From an uncultured bacterium (lineage in GTDB: Bacteria > Cloacimonadota > Cloacimonadia > Cloacimonadales > Cloacimonadaceae), in the NCBI GenBank assembly GCA_937924555.1, contig CALDSN010000052.1, forward strand, positions 1 to 54,809: 54,809 nucleotides of DNA, in the 5' to 3' direction. Positions within the stretch are counted from its first letter, which is position 1. Each line of letters starts with the position of its first letter. Shown piece by piece: positions 26,617 through 36,871 of this stretch. Both the position numbers and the translations under genes were made by a program. The notes below the pieces were generated by a model, which was not told where the DNA came from, did no database searches, and saw only the letters and a list, made by a program, of their open reading frames with translations.

Positions 26617-28794
26617 ATGCATTCCCCCTTTTACCAAAGCGAACTGAATGACCGTCAGTTAGAGGTTGTTACGGATACCGAGAGTGCCATCTTGGTGCTG
26701 GCGGGAGCGGGTTCGGGCAAAACAAAATCCATCATCTATCGTGCTGCCTACCTGATTAGGGAAAAGCAGGTGGCACCTTGGAAGTTGCTAATTGTAACCT
26801 TTACCAATAAAGCCGCCCGCGAACTGCAAGAGCGCTTGGAGAACTTGCTGCACATCCCCATGCGAGCTTTGTGGGTGGGGACGTTTCACTCTATCTGCTC
26901 ACGTATCTTACGCTTTGAATCCGCACACCTTCCCTTTAACTCCAATTTCTCCATCTACGATGATGATGCACAGAAGTCCATGCTGAAGAAGTTATATAAG
27001 GAGCATGGCTTTGATGCTCAGAAAATACCGATTAACCGCATCCTTAGCAAGATTGGACGCTTCAAAAACAAGCTTATGCTGCCAGAAGACCTGAAGGACT
27101 ATGCCGCCAACGAAGACAAGGAGTTTAACAGCTTCCTTAACATCTACCGATTATATCAGCAGCAACTCCTTCTAAACCAAGCGATGGATTTTGACGATAT
27201 CCTGCTCTTTACCGCCAAGCTGTTTCAAAGTAATGAGGCAGTGCGCGAGAAGTATCGGGCGCAGTTTCAGTATGTGATGATCGACGAGTATCAGGATACT
27301 AACGAAGCACAGTTTGAGATTGTGCATCAGATTGCCGGAGGACATCAGCGTGTATGTGTGGTGGGGGATGACGACCAGGCGATATACAGTTTCCGTGGGG
27401 CTACCTTGCGCAACATCCTGGAGTTTGAGCGAGATTACAACTCTGTGCGCAGTATCCGCCTGGAGCAGAACTATCGCAGCACCGGGAACATCTTGGCTTT
27501 GGCAAATGCCGTTATCAAACACAACCGTCGCCGTCACGCCAAGGAGCTTTGGAGCGACTTGCCGGAGGGTAACAAACCCAAGCTGAATACCTTTGAGAAC
27601 GAGAATCAGGAAGCCGAAAAGGTGACCGATGCGGTTAGAGAACTTGCTGCTTCCGGCATAGCCCTTCGCCAAATGGCTATTCTCTATCGCACCAATGCCC
27701 AATCCCGTGTGTTCGAAAGTGCGCTTATGCAGGCACGAATCCCCTATAGTATTGTGGGAAGCTTACATTTCTATCAACGCAAGGAGATTAAAGACCTGCT
27801 TGGGTATCTTGCCTGTTTGAACAATCCTGCAGATAATGAGAGTGTGTTGCGCATCATCAACGAGCCACCCCGAGGTATCGGACAAACAAGTGTGAACAGG
27901 CTCATCAGCTTTGCTGCCAAGACCCGCATCCCGATATACAATGCAATCCAGAATGTGGACGCAGTGGAAGAGCTTAACTCCTCCGCAAAGAAGCGTATTG
28001 CCGATTTTGCCTCTCAGATGGAAAGCTGGCGCATCATGGCTCAGAAAAGCCCTGTCCTGGACTTGGTTAAGGTTATTGTGGAGCAACTTGGTTTGGTTGC
28101 CTTATACCGCAAAAGCAGTGATCCCAAGGACATTGCCCGCGCAGAGAACCTGATAGAATTCGTAAGCTCCGTAAGCGAGTTCAGCGAGCGTAGTATGAGG
28201 GATGAGGATAAAACTCCGCTATTGGCGGATTTCCTGCCTTTTGTTGCCCTGCAAACTGATATGGACATGGTGAACGAGAGCACGGATTCCCTACGCCTGA
28301 TGACCTTGCATAATGCAAAGGGATTGGAATTTGAGGCGGTGTTCATTGTTGGCTTGGAAGAGGAACTGTTGCCGCATCGCATGAGCATGGATAGCCGCGA
28401 GGAGATTGAGGAAGAGCGGAGATTGTTTTATGTGGGGATTACGCGTGCTAAACGCCACTTGTACCTCAGCAATGCGAGAAGCCGAAGGATGTACGATACT
28501 TTCTATTTCGCCAAACCAAGCCACTTCATCGGCGAGGTTGACCCAGCTCTGTTCGATCAACCCGGCGGTGAAATCGGCAGAGCTCCCACTCCCAGAGCCG
28601 TGAACAAGCTTGTTAAAAACAATCGCGAGAGCCAGAAACACTATCGTATCGGGCAGAAGGTGTACCACAAAGAATATGGTGTGGGCACGATACTGAGTGT
28701 AAATGGCGAAGGCACTGATGCCATCCTGACCATCACCTTTGTGAAAGGTAAGCTTGCCAAGATTGTCGGCTCTTTTGTAAGCACCGAGCCATAA
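26617..28794 (+). CDS. uvrD: UvrD/PcrA-type DNA helicase
   Basis: A superfamily 1A 3'-5' helicase of 725 residues, typical length. Motif I is GAGSGKT (residues 30-36), Ia FTNKAARELQERL, II DEYQDTN, III VGDDDQAIYSFRGA, IV LEQNYRSTGNIL, V LMTLHNAKGLEFEAVFIVGL and VI ERRLFYVGITRAK. The C-terminal Tudor-like tail (YRIGQKVYHKEYGVGTILSV) is typical of PcrA/UvrD and contacts RNA polymerase. It functions in nucleotide excision repair, replication restart and displacing backtracked polymerase. No clear ribosome site precedes the ATG at 26617, which lies three bases after the upstream stop, so it probably depends on coupling. Mfd follows as the next gene. Confidence 0.95.
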   Translation: MHSPFYQSELNDRQLEVVTDTESAILVLAGAGSGKTKSIIYRAAYLIREKQVAPWKLLIVTFTNKAARELQERLENLLHIPMRALWVGTFHSICSRILRFESAHLPFNSNFSIYDDDAQKSMLKKLYKEHGFDAQKIPINRILSKIGRFKNKLMLPEDLKDYAANEDKEFNSFLNIYRLYQQQLLLNQAMDFDDILLFTAKLFQSNEAVREKYRAQFQYVMIDEYQDTNEAQFEIVHQIAGGHQRVCVVGDDDQAIYSFRGATLRNILEFERDYNSVRSIRLEQNYRSTGNILALANAVIKHNRRRHAKELWSDLPEGNKPKLNTFENENQEAEKVTDAVRELAASGIALRQMAILYRTNAQSRVFESALMQARIPYSIVGSLHFYQRKEIKDLLGYLACLNNPADNESVLRIINEPPRGIGQTSVNRLISFAAKTRIPIYNAIQNVDAVEELNSSAKKRIADFASQMESWRIMAQKSPVLDLVKVIVEQLGLVALYRKSSDPKDIARAENLIEFVSSVSEFSERSMRDEDKTPLLADFLPFVALQTDMDMVNESTDSLRLMTLHNAKGLEFEAVFIVGLEEELLPHRMSMDSREEIEEERRLFYVGITRAKRHLYLSNARSRRMYDTFYFAKPSHFIGEVDPALFDQPGGEIGRAPTPRAVNKLVKNNRESQKHYRIGQKVYHKEYGVGTILSVNGEGTDAILTITFVKGKLAKIVGSFVSTEP

Positions 28795-28919
28795 TATCCT
28801 TTTCTTTTAAGTAGTTAGAATCGGTCATTTATGCCATATAAACGTGTTACCTGCACCATAGTTACATCTTGCCAGTTCCAATGCTGCAATCTTGTGGCAT
28901 CGCTCCTGCATGAATTACA

Positions 28920-28982
28920 TGATCATTACCTGATCATTACATACGAAACATGCAATGATTAGGTAATGAATAGGTAATGATC
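28920..28982. repeat. Intergenic palindrome, 11-bp-unit family, copy 3
   Basis: Left arm units GATCATTACCT and GATCATTACAT. The right arm starts with AAACATGC, then AATGATTAGG, TAATGAATAGG and TAATGATC. It lies 126 nt after uvrD and 65 nt before mfd. The remaining 28795-29046 holds nothing else recognisable. Confidence 0.85.
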
Positions 28983-29046
28983 CAAGGTGCGTAGTTTGGG
29001 ATAAGCCTGAAGAACTAAGTTAGTATAGACAGAAGCAAGGAAAAAT

Positions 29047-32000
29047 ATGCTTTACTCAAACATCTCGGAAATCATAAAAGGTTCAGAGTTTATGAACCAA
29101 GTGACTGCATTACCCATTGGCAGTGCAGCATATCAGCTATATCATCTTTCACAAAGTGCCCGGGCATTGGTGGCGGTGCACTTGTGGCAACACAGCGGTA
29201 AGAACCTGATTATCGTCTCACAGGACGATATTATTGCCGAAGATATTTGGGACGACCTCTGTGCCTTGGTGGGTAAAGAAAACGCCCACTATCTGCCGGA
29301 TTATGAGATATTACCGTATGAGGAACGCTCTCCGCACTATAGCATCCGTGCCACCCGCATGGAAAGCATTCTGAGCGCTTTGGAGGAAGACAAGTCGGGG
29401 ATATACAGCCTCTCAGTCCGTTCATTTGGACGCTTTCTTCCCGGGAGGGACAGTGTTAAACGGCACATCCTCCACCTGAGAAAAGGGATGGAATGTGATC
29501 CCGAACAGCTGATGCAGAGCCTGCAAAATATGGGCTATGATATTGAGTATCAAGTATCCAAGGTGTATCAGGCAGCCAGGCGTGGAGGGATTGTAGATGT
29601 GTTTAGTCCGCCTTCTCTGCATCCCGTTAGAATTGAATTCTGGGGGGATGAGATTATCGGGATGCGGCAATTCTCACTCGCTACTCAACGCAGCATCGCG
29701 GGGGATGTTAAAGAGCTTACGCTTATCCCTGCACGGGAGCTTTGCTTGGATGAGGTGGATAAAAGCTCACCTATTATTGGCAAGGTGCGCGAAAAGGGAT
29801 TCTTTGAAGGGATAGAGAACTTCTATCCCATGTTGAGCAAGGGTTTGCAGCTCTTTGCCGATTACTTTCCTGCGGATGAGCGTTATTTGATATGGAACAA
29901 TTACAATTACATTTACGAGGAATATGAAGCCCTGATGGAGCAGACCCTCTCTGCATATAAAAAGACTGCCAAACTTACCGGTAAAACCAAGCTTCCTCGC
30001 CCTGAAACCCTGATGGCAGATGAGGCTGCCTTTATGACCTTGAAGGCTTCCAGCGGAAACCTGTATTTGTCGCAGAGCGAGTTTGTGTTGCCCTTCCCCA
30101 CAAAGAACATCAGAGCACCTTTTGAGGCACAGCCTGCCTTCGATGCTGATCTCTCTGTATTGGGTAACAGCCTGTTGAGCCAAATGGGTGAGGGCTGGAG
30201 AAACATCCTGCTGTTCGACAACCAAAGCCAGGCAAAGCGTATGCAGCAAAGCTTGGGCACCGATGGGTTTGAGATGCATATCGGGGTGCTACATGAAGGC
30301 TTCAGCATCCAGGATTGTAAGCTGAACCTTTGGACAGACCACGAGATATTTAACCGCTATAAGCGTAAACGCTATGCTCCACGTTACTCTCCCGGAGAGA
30401 GTATTGTGGATTATGAAAACCTGAAACCCGGTGACTATGTGGTGCATGTGGATCACGGCATTGGTGTGTTCGAAGGCTTGAAGATAATCAAGCTGGATGG
30501 CAGCGATGTGGAGTGTCTTGTGTTGCGATATGCCGGGGATGACCGGGTTTATGTGCCGACCTTCCAGCTTTCACTTGTATCGAAGTATATCGCAGAGGAA
30601 GGGGCAAGCCCCACTCTGAATAAGATTGGTTCTGCGAAATGGACGGCTACCAAGCATCGGGCAACACAGCAGATAGAGATGATCGCTGCGGATATCGTTA
30701 AGCTGTATGCAGAGCGGAGCTCACGCGTGGGGATTGCTCACAAAGAAGATACGGAATGGCAGCGGGAGATGGAGGAGTCGTTCATTTACGAGGATACTCC
30801 TGATCAAAGCAAAGCTACCAGAGAGATAAAAGAGGATATGGAGCAAGCAGCCCCGATGGAACGCTTGCTCTGTGGTGATGTAGGTTTCGGCAAGACAGAG
30901 GTGGCGATACGTGCGGCTTTCAAAGCAGTATGTTCCGGTTATCAGGTTGCGGTTCTGGCACCTACAACCCTGCTGGTGGAGCAACACTGGCGGGTGTTCA
31001 AGGAGCGCTTGGCGCAGTATCCGGTAAGGATTGGAATGTTCAGTCGTTTCCGCAGTCCGGCAATGGTAACCAAGGACTTGGTCGGGGTGCGAAGCGGTGA
31101 TGTGGATATCGCCATTGGCACTCACAGGCTTCTATCCAAGGATGTGCGGTTTAGCAAGCTTGGGCTGCTGATAATCGACGAGGAGCATCGCTTTGGGGTT
31201 CGGCATAAGGAAAAGCTCCGTGCCTTGCAGAGCAACGTGGATACGCTTTACATGAGTGCAACACCTATTCCCCGAACACTGAACATGGCACTTGCCAAGC
31301 TGAAAGAGATATCCTTGATGCAGACCTCCCCGAAAGAACGGCTACCAATCCGCACCATCATTACTCCCCGGGATATTGATGTCATTAAGGACGCAATACG
31401 CAGAGAGATTGACCGTGGTGGGCAGGTGTTCTTCATCCATAACCGGGTGCAGACCATTGAGACTGTTGCGGAAGAACTGCGGCGTGAAATGCCCAAGGTG
31501 CGCTTTGGGGTTGGGCATGCCCAGATGCCGGAGCACCATCTGGAACAGGTGATGGATGCTTTCGTGAATAAGGAATATCAGGTGTTAATATCCACCACCA
31601 TTGTGGAGAATGGCATAGACATCCCCAATGCCAACACCATCCTGATAGACCGTGCCGATACCTTTGGTTTGGCACAGCTATACCAAATGCGGGGAAGAGT
31701 TGGACGCAGCAACCGTAGAGCTTATGCCTACCTGCTAATCCCCAAGGGCACCACCACTGATGCCAAGAACCGCTTGGAGGCTTTAACCCAATATGACTAT
31801 CTGGGTGCTGGGTTTCAGGTTGCCTTACGCGACTTGGAGCTTCGTGGAGCCGGGACAATCCTGGGCACCAAGCAAAGTGGGATTATCCAAGCAATCGGCT
31901 TCAACTATTACAACCGCATCCTTGGCTCAGCCATAGAAGCAGTGGAGAATGGTGATACTTCTTCTCTTTACGAGGATATCAGCCCTGCTGCCAGACAGAA

Positions 32001-32427
32001 GGTGCGCACGGAGATAGACCTCTACTTCCCGCCGGGATACATAGATGATGATGAGGAACGGCTTAGGATTTACCGCAGGTTAAGTGAGCTGGACAAGCTG
32101 GAAGATATTGATGAGTTTGAAGCAGAGCTCTTGGACAGGTTTGGGGATATCCCTGAGCAGGCTAAGTGGATGCTGAACTATTTCAAGCTGAATCAACTTA
32201 CCAAGAAGCATGCCCTGCTGAATTGCCAGGTTAAGAAAGATAAGCTGGTGATGGAGTTCGACCCCAAGCGTATGCCACCCAAGCAGGAGCTGTTGCGCTT
32301 CACCTCCAGGATATCTTTGCCCGTCCGTTTTGATGCCGGGAAGAACCTTAAGCTCATCGTGGAACTGAACCCCGAGCAGAGTTACATAGACCAGTTTGAA
32401 ACCGCTATCGAGATACTAAAAGCATAA
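29047..32427 (+). CDS. mfd: Transcription-repair coupling factor Mfd
   Basis: At 1126 residues it is near the usual length. The N-terminal third is the UvrB-homology module (RGGIVDVFSPPSLHPVRIEF). A CarD-like RNA polymerase interaction domain lies at about 465-530 (KPGDYVVHVDHGIGVFEGL). The RecG-like motor has Walker A GDVGFGKTEVA (near 617), DEEHRFGVRHKE, SATPIPRTLNMAL, IDIPNANTILIDRAD and QMRGRVGRSNRRAYAYLL. The C-terminal TRCF domain follows from about 975. It removes stalled polymerase at lesions and recruits UvrA. The start at 29047 has an AAGGA site. It is separated from uvrD by a palindrome, so it is probably its own transcription unit, ended by the terminator at 32434. Confidence 0.97.
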   Translation: MLYSNISEIIKGSEFMNQVTALPIGSAAYQLYHLSQSARALVAVHLWQHSGKNLIIVSQDDIIAEDIWDDLCALVGKENAHYLPDYEILPYEERSPHYSIRATRMESILSALEEDKSGIYSLSVRSFGRFLPGRDSVKRHILHLRKGMECDPEQLMQSLQNMGYDIEYQVSKVYQAARRGGIVDVFSPPSLHPVRIEFWGDEIIGMRQFSLATQRSIAGDVKELTLIPARELCLDEVDKSSPIIGKVREKGFFEGIENFYPMLSKGLQLFADYFPADERYLIWNNYNYIYEEYEALMEQTLSAYKKTAKLTGKTKLPRPETLMADEAAFMTLKASSGNLYLSQSEFVLPFPTKNIRAPFEAQPAFDADLSVLGNSLLSQMGEGWRNILLFDNQSQAKRMQQSLGTDGFEMHIGVLHEGFSIQDCKLNLWTDHEIFNRYKRKRYAPRYSPGESIVDYENLKPGDYVVHVDHGIGVFEGLKIIKLDGSDVECLVLRYAGDDRVYVPTFQLSLVSKYIAEEGASPTLNKIGSAKWTATKHRATQQIEMIAADIVKLYAERSSRVGIAHKEDTEWQREMEESFIYEDTPDQSKATREIKEDMEQAAPMERLLCGDVGFGKTEVAIRAAFKAVCSGYQVAVLAPTTLLVEQHWRVFKERLAQYPVRIGMFSRFRSPAMVTKDLVGVRSGDVDIAIGTHRLLSKDVRFSKLGLLIIDEEHRFGVRHKEKLRALQSNVDTLYMSATPIPRTLNMALAKLKEISLMQTSPKERLPIRTIITPRDIDVIKDAIRREIDRGGQVFFIHNRVQTIETVAEELRREMPKVRFGVGHAQMPEHHLEQVMDAFVNKEYQVLISTTIVENGIDIPNANTILIDRADTFGLAQLYQMRGRVGRSNRRAYAYLLIPKGTTTDAKNRLEALTQYDYLGAGFQVALRDLELRGAGTILGTKQSGIIQAIGFNYYNRILGSAIEAVENGDTSSLYEDISPAARQKVRTEIDLYFPPGYIDDDEERLRIYRRLSELDKLEDIDEFEAELLDRFGDIPEQAKWMLNYFKLNQLTKKHALLNCQVKKDKLVMEFDPKRMPPKQELLRFTSRISLPVRFDAGKNLKLIVELNPEQSYIDQFETAIEILKA

Positions 32428-32433
32428 TCCCGT

Positions 32434-32459
32434 GGCAGCTTAGAGGCTGCCTTTTTTTT
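32434..32459 (+). terminator. Rho-independent terminator of mfd
   Basis: GGCAGC and GCTGCC form a 6-bp stem around TTAGAG, followed by eight T residues, 7 nt after the mfd stop codon. Confidence 0.92.
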
Positions 32460-32545
32460 ATCTACTTGCTTTTGTGCCCTTTTTTAGGTTGACAAAAACG
32501 TATAAGCACAGCCGCATGATCGGATTACGTTTAAAGGACGGTTCC

Positions 32546-35500
32546 ATGGCGCGGTTATTTGCCAAAGACTATCACGACAAATCCACAAGCTGGTATTTCA
32601 ACCATGCCGTTATCGCCTTGGAAAATGGCGACTTGTGGTATTGGAAGTCCCTGGATGAAAGCGGCTTTTACCACCTCAGATTCTTCCCATGTGCCAGTAA
32701 GCGGGAGTATTTCTGCGACCATTTAGACATCGTTTATAATCCTGAAACCGAACTGATAGAATCCCACACCTGCTCCGAATGCCAGGAAGACGATTCCTGC
32801 CGCCATTATCTATCCGTGCTTCGTTATGCCTATCTGTATCTCAGCACTGCCATCTTTGAAACCGAGGTGGTGGAAACCTGCGGGGGCAATGCGCTCAGCG
32901 GTGACGAGGCTTGGTTGGGCATTGCCCGCAATGCCAAGATATACCTTGAGGGTATCTACAACCCGGAAGCAGATAAGATTCGCTTCTATCACAACGACTT
33001 TACCTCCTTCGATCCCGTGCTGATGGGCAGGCTGTATGCCGGGGAAACCCCTGATGGCATCTCCAAGCGCAATATTAGCAGCTATCTTGCCAACATGCAA
33101 GCTTTTGGCGATGAGGAACTTCGTCTCTTCAGCTTTCTGAACACCCACCGCGCAGCCTACAGTGCAAAAGGCCAGTTCTGGTCATTGTACAAGAAGGACT
33201 TCCCTGCTGCCCTATCCATCATGCAGAATTGCCGTCCGCGTTTCGTAATTAAAGAAAGCAGTGAGCCACTCATCTTCTCCCCGCATCCCTACCCCTTAAG
33301 TTTACGGGTGGAACCTGCAGGGGGCAAGCATTTCAGCCTTCGCGCTGTTATCATAGACGAGCTTTCCATTTGGTTCCCCGGACATCCCACCTGGTTGTTT
33401 TTCCGCAACCGGGTTCACCGCATTAATATCCCTCTCCGTCACGAGGTTATCGATGCCATCTTCGGCACAGGCTTAACCCTGAAACCCCGCGACCTGGTGT
33501 ATTACCGTAGCATTGTGCACCGCGAACTGCACGAGCAGGACATCTATTTAGATTTCGACCCCAGCATTTCTCTGCCGGAGATAGTAAGCGATGCCCCCCG
33601 CAAACGCCTGCATCTTAAAAGGATGGGCGACCAAGTGTTGGTGGGTGGCTATTTGGTGTTCACGGGTGAGAAGGAGATACCTCTATCCGTGCTGCGTTTC
33701 CGTAAACCGCTGGTATATTGTCACTATGCGGATGGTTCTTTGGGGGGAGAGGCTTGGTTCCATCTTGCCCCGGAGCTTTTTGAGAGCACGCGAAAGCTGC
33801 TTGCCACCCTTCCCGAGCCGGAGATGAACCGTTTGGAGCAGCATGCAGAACTGGTGTTTGCCGGCAGCGAAAAGCTGGCAAAGCTGCGGGAAGCTATCTT
33901 TGAGCTTAGTGACCAGGATTGGGACATCCGCATCGATCCCGAGCTGAACAGTGAGTTTGTGGCTAAGATACCCTTGCAGGTGGAGCTTATTGCCCGCCGT
34001 GAGGACGATATAGATTGGTTCAGCTACGATATCCGCTACCACTATCAGGACATCAGCTTCACCCACGAGGAACTGCGCAAGTTCTTCAAGAGCAAAGAGG
34101 AATTCCTGCACACCGAAGGCGGACGCATTGTATTCATCAGCAATCCCCAGGTATTCTTCGAGGTGGAGTCCCTCATCACTAAAAGCGAGTTGAAAGCGGA
34201 TAGCATCTACCGTGCCCGCATGATCAACCTGCCATATTATCTGAAACTAAGGGAAGAGAATCCTGCCTTCCGCATGAAAGGTGACGACTGGCTGGAAGGC
34301 TTGTTCGAGGCACTTCTCTCCCGCAAGTTAGCTTCCAGCGAAGCCCTTCCCATATACCTGCAAACCGTCCTCCGCGGCTATCAAAAAGCCGGGGTAAGCT
34401 GGATAAAGATGCTTTCCCATTACCATTTGAACGGCATTTTGGCAGACGAAATGGGCTTAGGTAAAACCATCCAAGCTCTATCCGCCATCCTCAGCACCGC
34501 CGAGGGCAGGATATCCCTGGTCATTTGCCCCAAGACCCTGCTCTATAACTGGGCAGCGGAGATAGAGAAGTTTCACACCAACATTCCCTTTGCCATTGTG
34601 GAAGGCGATAAAGCAACCCGCACGGAAATCCTCGGCAGCCACAATATAAAGCTGTTTATCATGAGCTATTCCATGGTGCTAAGCGACATAGCCGTACTGC
34701 GCAGCATGGATTTCGAGTGGATAGTGCTGGATGAAGCGCAGAACATCAAGAATGTATCCGCCCAACGCACCTCTGCCATAAAGAAGCTTAATGCCCGTCA
34801 CCGCCTTGCTTTGTCCGGCACCCCCGTGGAGAACAATCTTACGGAACTGTGGTCAATTCTGGATTTCCTAAACCCGGGCTATCTGGGCACTCTTAACAAG
34901 TTTAAGCAGAACTATCTTTCCGCTGAGGATAACACTCAGGCAAGGCATTCTCTGCGTAGGATGGCTGCTCCCTTCATGCTTCGCCGCATCAAGAAAGAGG
35001 TGCTGTTGGAGCTTCCCGACAAACAGGAGCAGATTTCCTGGTGCAAGCTTAACCCCGTGCAGGAGAAACTGTATTTGCAAATTCTGGATATGGTGCAGAA
35101 GAAGCTGCTACCCAATGGCACCGAAATGCCCAGTTATGTGCATATCCTTGCAGCACTTACCAAGCTACGACAGTTGTGCAATCACCCCCATTTGGCGAAT
35201 CCCGACATTCTCCCTGAGATTGAGGCTTCCACCAAGCTGGAGCAACTGGTGGAACTGGTTACAGAAGCCACGCAGGCAGGCCATAAGGTGCTGGTGTTCA
35301 GCCAATTCGTTCAGATGCTTGCCATTATGCGCAAGGTGTTCGATTCCCTCGGCATCCGCTATGCCTATCTGGATGGACAAACCAAGGACCGGGTTACTCC
35401 CGTTAAACGCTTTGAAACAGATCCCGAGCTGAAGCTGTTCCTCATCAGCCTCAAGACTGGCGGCACCGGCTTGAACCTTACCGCTGCGGATACGGTTATC

Positions 35501-35746
35501 CTCTATGACCCTTGGTGGAACCCCATGGTGGAAAACCAGGCAATAGACCGCACCCACCGCATCGGGCAAACCAGCAAGGTGCAGGTGTTTCGCCTCATTG
35601 CCAAGGGCACGGTGGAAGAGAAGATAGTCGCTTTACAGGATTCCAAACGCGAGATGTTTGAATCCATCATCGAAGGTGGACAGAATGTGCTGAAAGCGAT
35701 GAACATCGATGATTTGAAGCAGCTTTTCAGCTACGACGGCAGTTAG
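32546..35746 (+). CDS. SNF2/RapA-family helicase with SWIM zinc finger
   Basis: An Snf2-family ATPase of 1066 residues. Near residue 90 is a SWIM-type zinc finger (SHTCSECQEDDSCRHYLSVL). A long middle region of unassigned fold follows. The SNF2 motor begins with RGYQKAGVSWIKML and has motif I LADEMGLGKTIQALSA, motif II DEAQNIKN, motif III ALSGTPVENNLTELWSIL, then the helicase C lobe with FSQFVQ, LISLKTGGTGLNLTAADTV and DRTHRIGQTSKVQVFRLIAK. The family translocates on double-stranded DNA to remodel protein-DNA or polymerase complexes. Starts at 32474 (GTG) and 32516 are possible; 32546 is preferred because it alone has a well-spaced AAAGGA, and a TTGACA box at 32489 implies transcription starts after 32516. 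Confidence 0.92.
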   Translation: MARLFAKDYHDKSTSWYFNHAVIALENGDLWYWKSLDESGFYHLRFFPCASKREYFCDHLDIVYNPETELIESHTCSECQEDDSCRHYLSVLRYAYLYLSTAIFETEVVETCGGNALSGDEAWLGIARNAKIYLEGIYNPEADKIRFYHNDFTSFDPVLMGRLYAGETPDGISKRNISSYLANMQAFGDEELRLFSFLNTHRAAYSAKGQFWSLYKKDFPAALSIMQNCRPRFVIKESSEPLIFSPHPYPLSLRVEPAGGKHFSLRAVIIDELSIWFPGHPTWLFFRNRVHRINIPLRHEVIDAIFGTGLTLKPRDLVYYRSIVHRELHEQDIYLDFDPSISLPEIVSDAPRKRLHLKRMGDQVLVGGYLVFTGEKEIPLSVLRFRKPLVYCHYADGSLGGEAWFHLAPELFESTRKLLATLPEPEMNRLEQHAELVFAGSEKLAKLREAIFELSDQDWDIRIDPELNSEFVAKIPLQVELIARREDDIDWFSYDIRYHYQDISFTHEELRKFFKSKEEFLHTEGGRIVFISNPQVFFEVESLITKSELKADSIYRARMINLPYYLKLREENPAFRMKGDDWLEGLFEALLSRKLASSEALPIYLQTVLRGYQKAGVSWIKMLSHYHLNGILADEMGLGKTIQALSAILSTAEGRISLVICPKTLLYNWAAEIEKFHTNIPFAIVEGDKATRTEILGSHNIKLFIMSYSMVLSDIAVLRSMDFEWIVLDEAQNIKNVSAQRTSAIKKLNARHRLALSGTPVENNLTELWSILDFLNPGYLGTLNKFKQNYLSAEDNTQARHSLRRMAAPFMLRRIKKEVLLELPDKQEQISWCKLNPVQEKLYLQILDMVQKKLLPNGTEMPSYVHILAALTKLRQLCNHPHLANPDILPEIEASTKLEQLVELVTEATQAGHKVLVFSQFVQMLAIMRKVFDSLGIRYAYLDGQTKDRVTPVKRFETDPELKLFLISLKTGGTGLNLTAADTVILYDPWWNPMVENQAIDRTHRIGQTSKVQVFRLIAKGTVEEKIVALQDSKREMFESIIEGGQNVLKAMNIDDLKQLFSYDGS

Positions 35747-35810
35747 AAATCCTTTCACTTTCCTATAAAAGCCATAGCATCGCAACTGCCTCTTTCTTGG
35801 AGGAATCGCA

Positions 35811-35873
35811 TGATCATTACCTGATCATTGCATACTAAACAGGTAATGATTAGGTAATGATCAGGTAATGATT
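35811..35873. repeat. Intergenic palindrome, 11-bp-unit family, copy 4
   Basis: Left arm TGATCATTACC and TGATCATTGCA; right arm with three units (AGGTAATGATT, AGGTAATGATC, AGGTAATGATT). Outer bases GGAATC and GATTCC extend the symmetry. It lies about 65 nt after the SNF2 gene and ends 32 nt before the -35 box of the dapA promoter. Confidence 0.88.
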
Positions 35874-35905
35874 CCCAGAGCGGGGATAAGCTCTCTTGAT
35901 TTAGG

Positions 35906-35934
35906 TTGACTAAATTGCAGCCCTCCCGTAAATT
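35906..35934 (+). promoter_or_regulatory. Candidate promoter of the dapA operon
   Basis: TTGACT (35906-35911), 17 nt, then TAAATT (35929-35934) followed by G. It lies about 50 nt before the dapA start and would drive the run of seven genes to 44810. Confidence 0.6.
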
Positions 35935-35984
35935 GAGTTAAACCGAGTTTTACTTATAAGAATGATAGATAACTGGAGGTTATT

Positions 35985-36860
35985 ATGCTTCAAGGTTCAT
36001 ACGTAGCTTTGGTTACACCCTTCAAGGATGGCAGTATCGATTGGACTGCTTTGGAAGGGCTTATTCAGTTTCATATCGATAACGGTACCAATGGTATAGT
36101 GCTGTTGGGCACCACCGCCGAAACCAGTGGTTTGGCTTCCGATGAGAAGGATGCCTTGCTGCGCTTTGCCATCAATAAAATCGCCGGACGTTTGCCGGTG
36201 ATGATTGGCACCGGCACCAATAACCTGCATCAAACCCTTGCTGCAACGGCAAAAGCCAAAGAACTGGGTGCAGATTATGCCCTGGTGATTACCCCCTATT
36301 ATATCAAACCCACTCAAGCCGGGATGATTGAATACTTCGGCACCATTGCCAAGAAAGTGGACATCCCCATTGTGCTGTATAATGTCCCCGGTCGTACAGG
36401 GATAAACCTCAGCGCAGCCAGCACTGTGCAGCTTGCCAAAGAGCATCAGAACATTGTAGCGGTTAAAGAAGCGAGTGCCAGTTTGGTGCAAGCCACGCAG
36501 ATTATCCGCGATGCGCCACAGGGCTTTGTGCTAATGAGCGGGGAAGACGCGCTAAATATGCCGTTGATGGCAATTGGAGCAAAGGGAACCATCTCCGTTA
36601 CCGCCAATGTGGCACCCAAGCTGATGAGTGAGCATATCGCCACCTGTTTGGCAGGTGATTTTGCCACTGCTGCCAAGCAACATCTTGCCTTAGCAAAGCT
36701 GAACGACTTGATGTTTCTGGAAACCAACCCCATCCCCGCCAAGGAAGCCCTGCACATGATGGGCAAGATAGCCTTGGAATACCGCAGTCCCATGTGCAAG
36801 CTGCAGGACAGCAACCGCGAAATCCTGCGTAAGGGCTTGCAAGAATATAACTTCATCTAA
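35985..36860 (+). CDS. dapA: 4-hydroxy-tetrahydrodipicolinate synthase
   Basis: Condenses pyruvate with aspartate semialdehyde, the first committed step to lysine and meso-diaminopimelate for the wall. The 291-residue TIM barrel has the Schiff-base lysine K161 in VAVKEASAS, the catalytic tyrosine Y132 in VLYNVPGRTGINL, and the motif GTTAETSGL in place of the more usual GTTGESPTL. The sibling N-acetylneuraminate lyase family is less likely given the YNVPGRT motif. It opens the operon and has a strong GGAGG site. Confidence 0.93.
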   Translation: MLQGSYVALVTPFKDGSIDWTALEGLIQFHIDNGTNGIVLLGTTAETSGLASDEKDALLRFAINKIAGRLPVMIGTGTNNLHQTLAATAKAKELGADYALVITPYYIKPTQAGMIEYFGTIAKKVDIPIVLYNVPGRTGINLSAASTVQLAKEHQNIVAVKEASASLVQATQIIRDAPQGFVLMSGEDALNMPLMAIGAKGTISVTANVAPKLMSEHIATCLAGDFATAAKQHLALAKLNDLMFLETNPIPAKEALHMMGKIALEYRSPMCKLQDSNREILRKGLQEYNFI

Positions 36861-36871
36861 AAGGAAAAGAC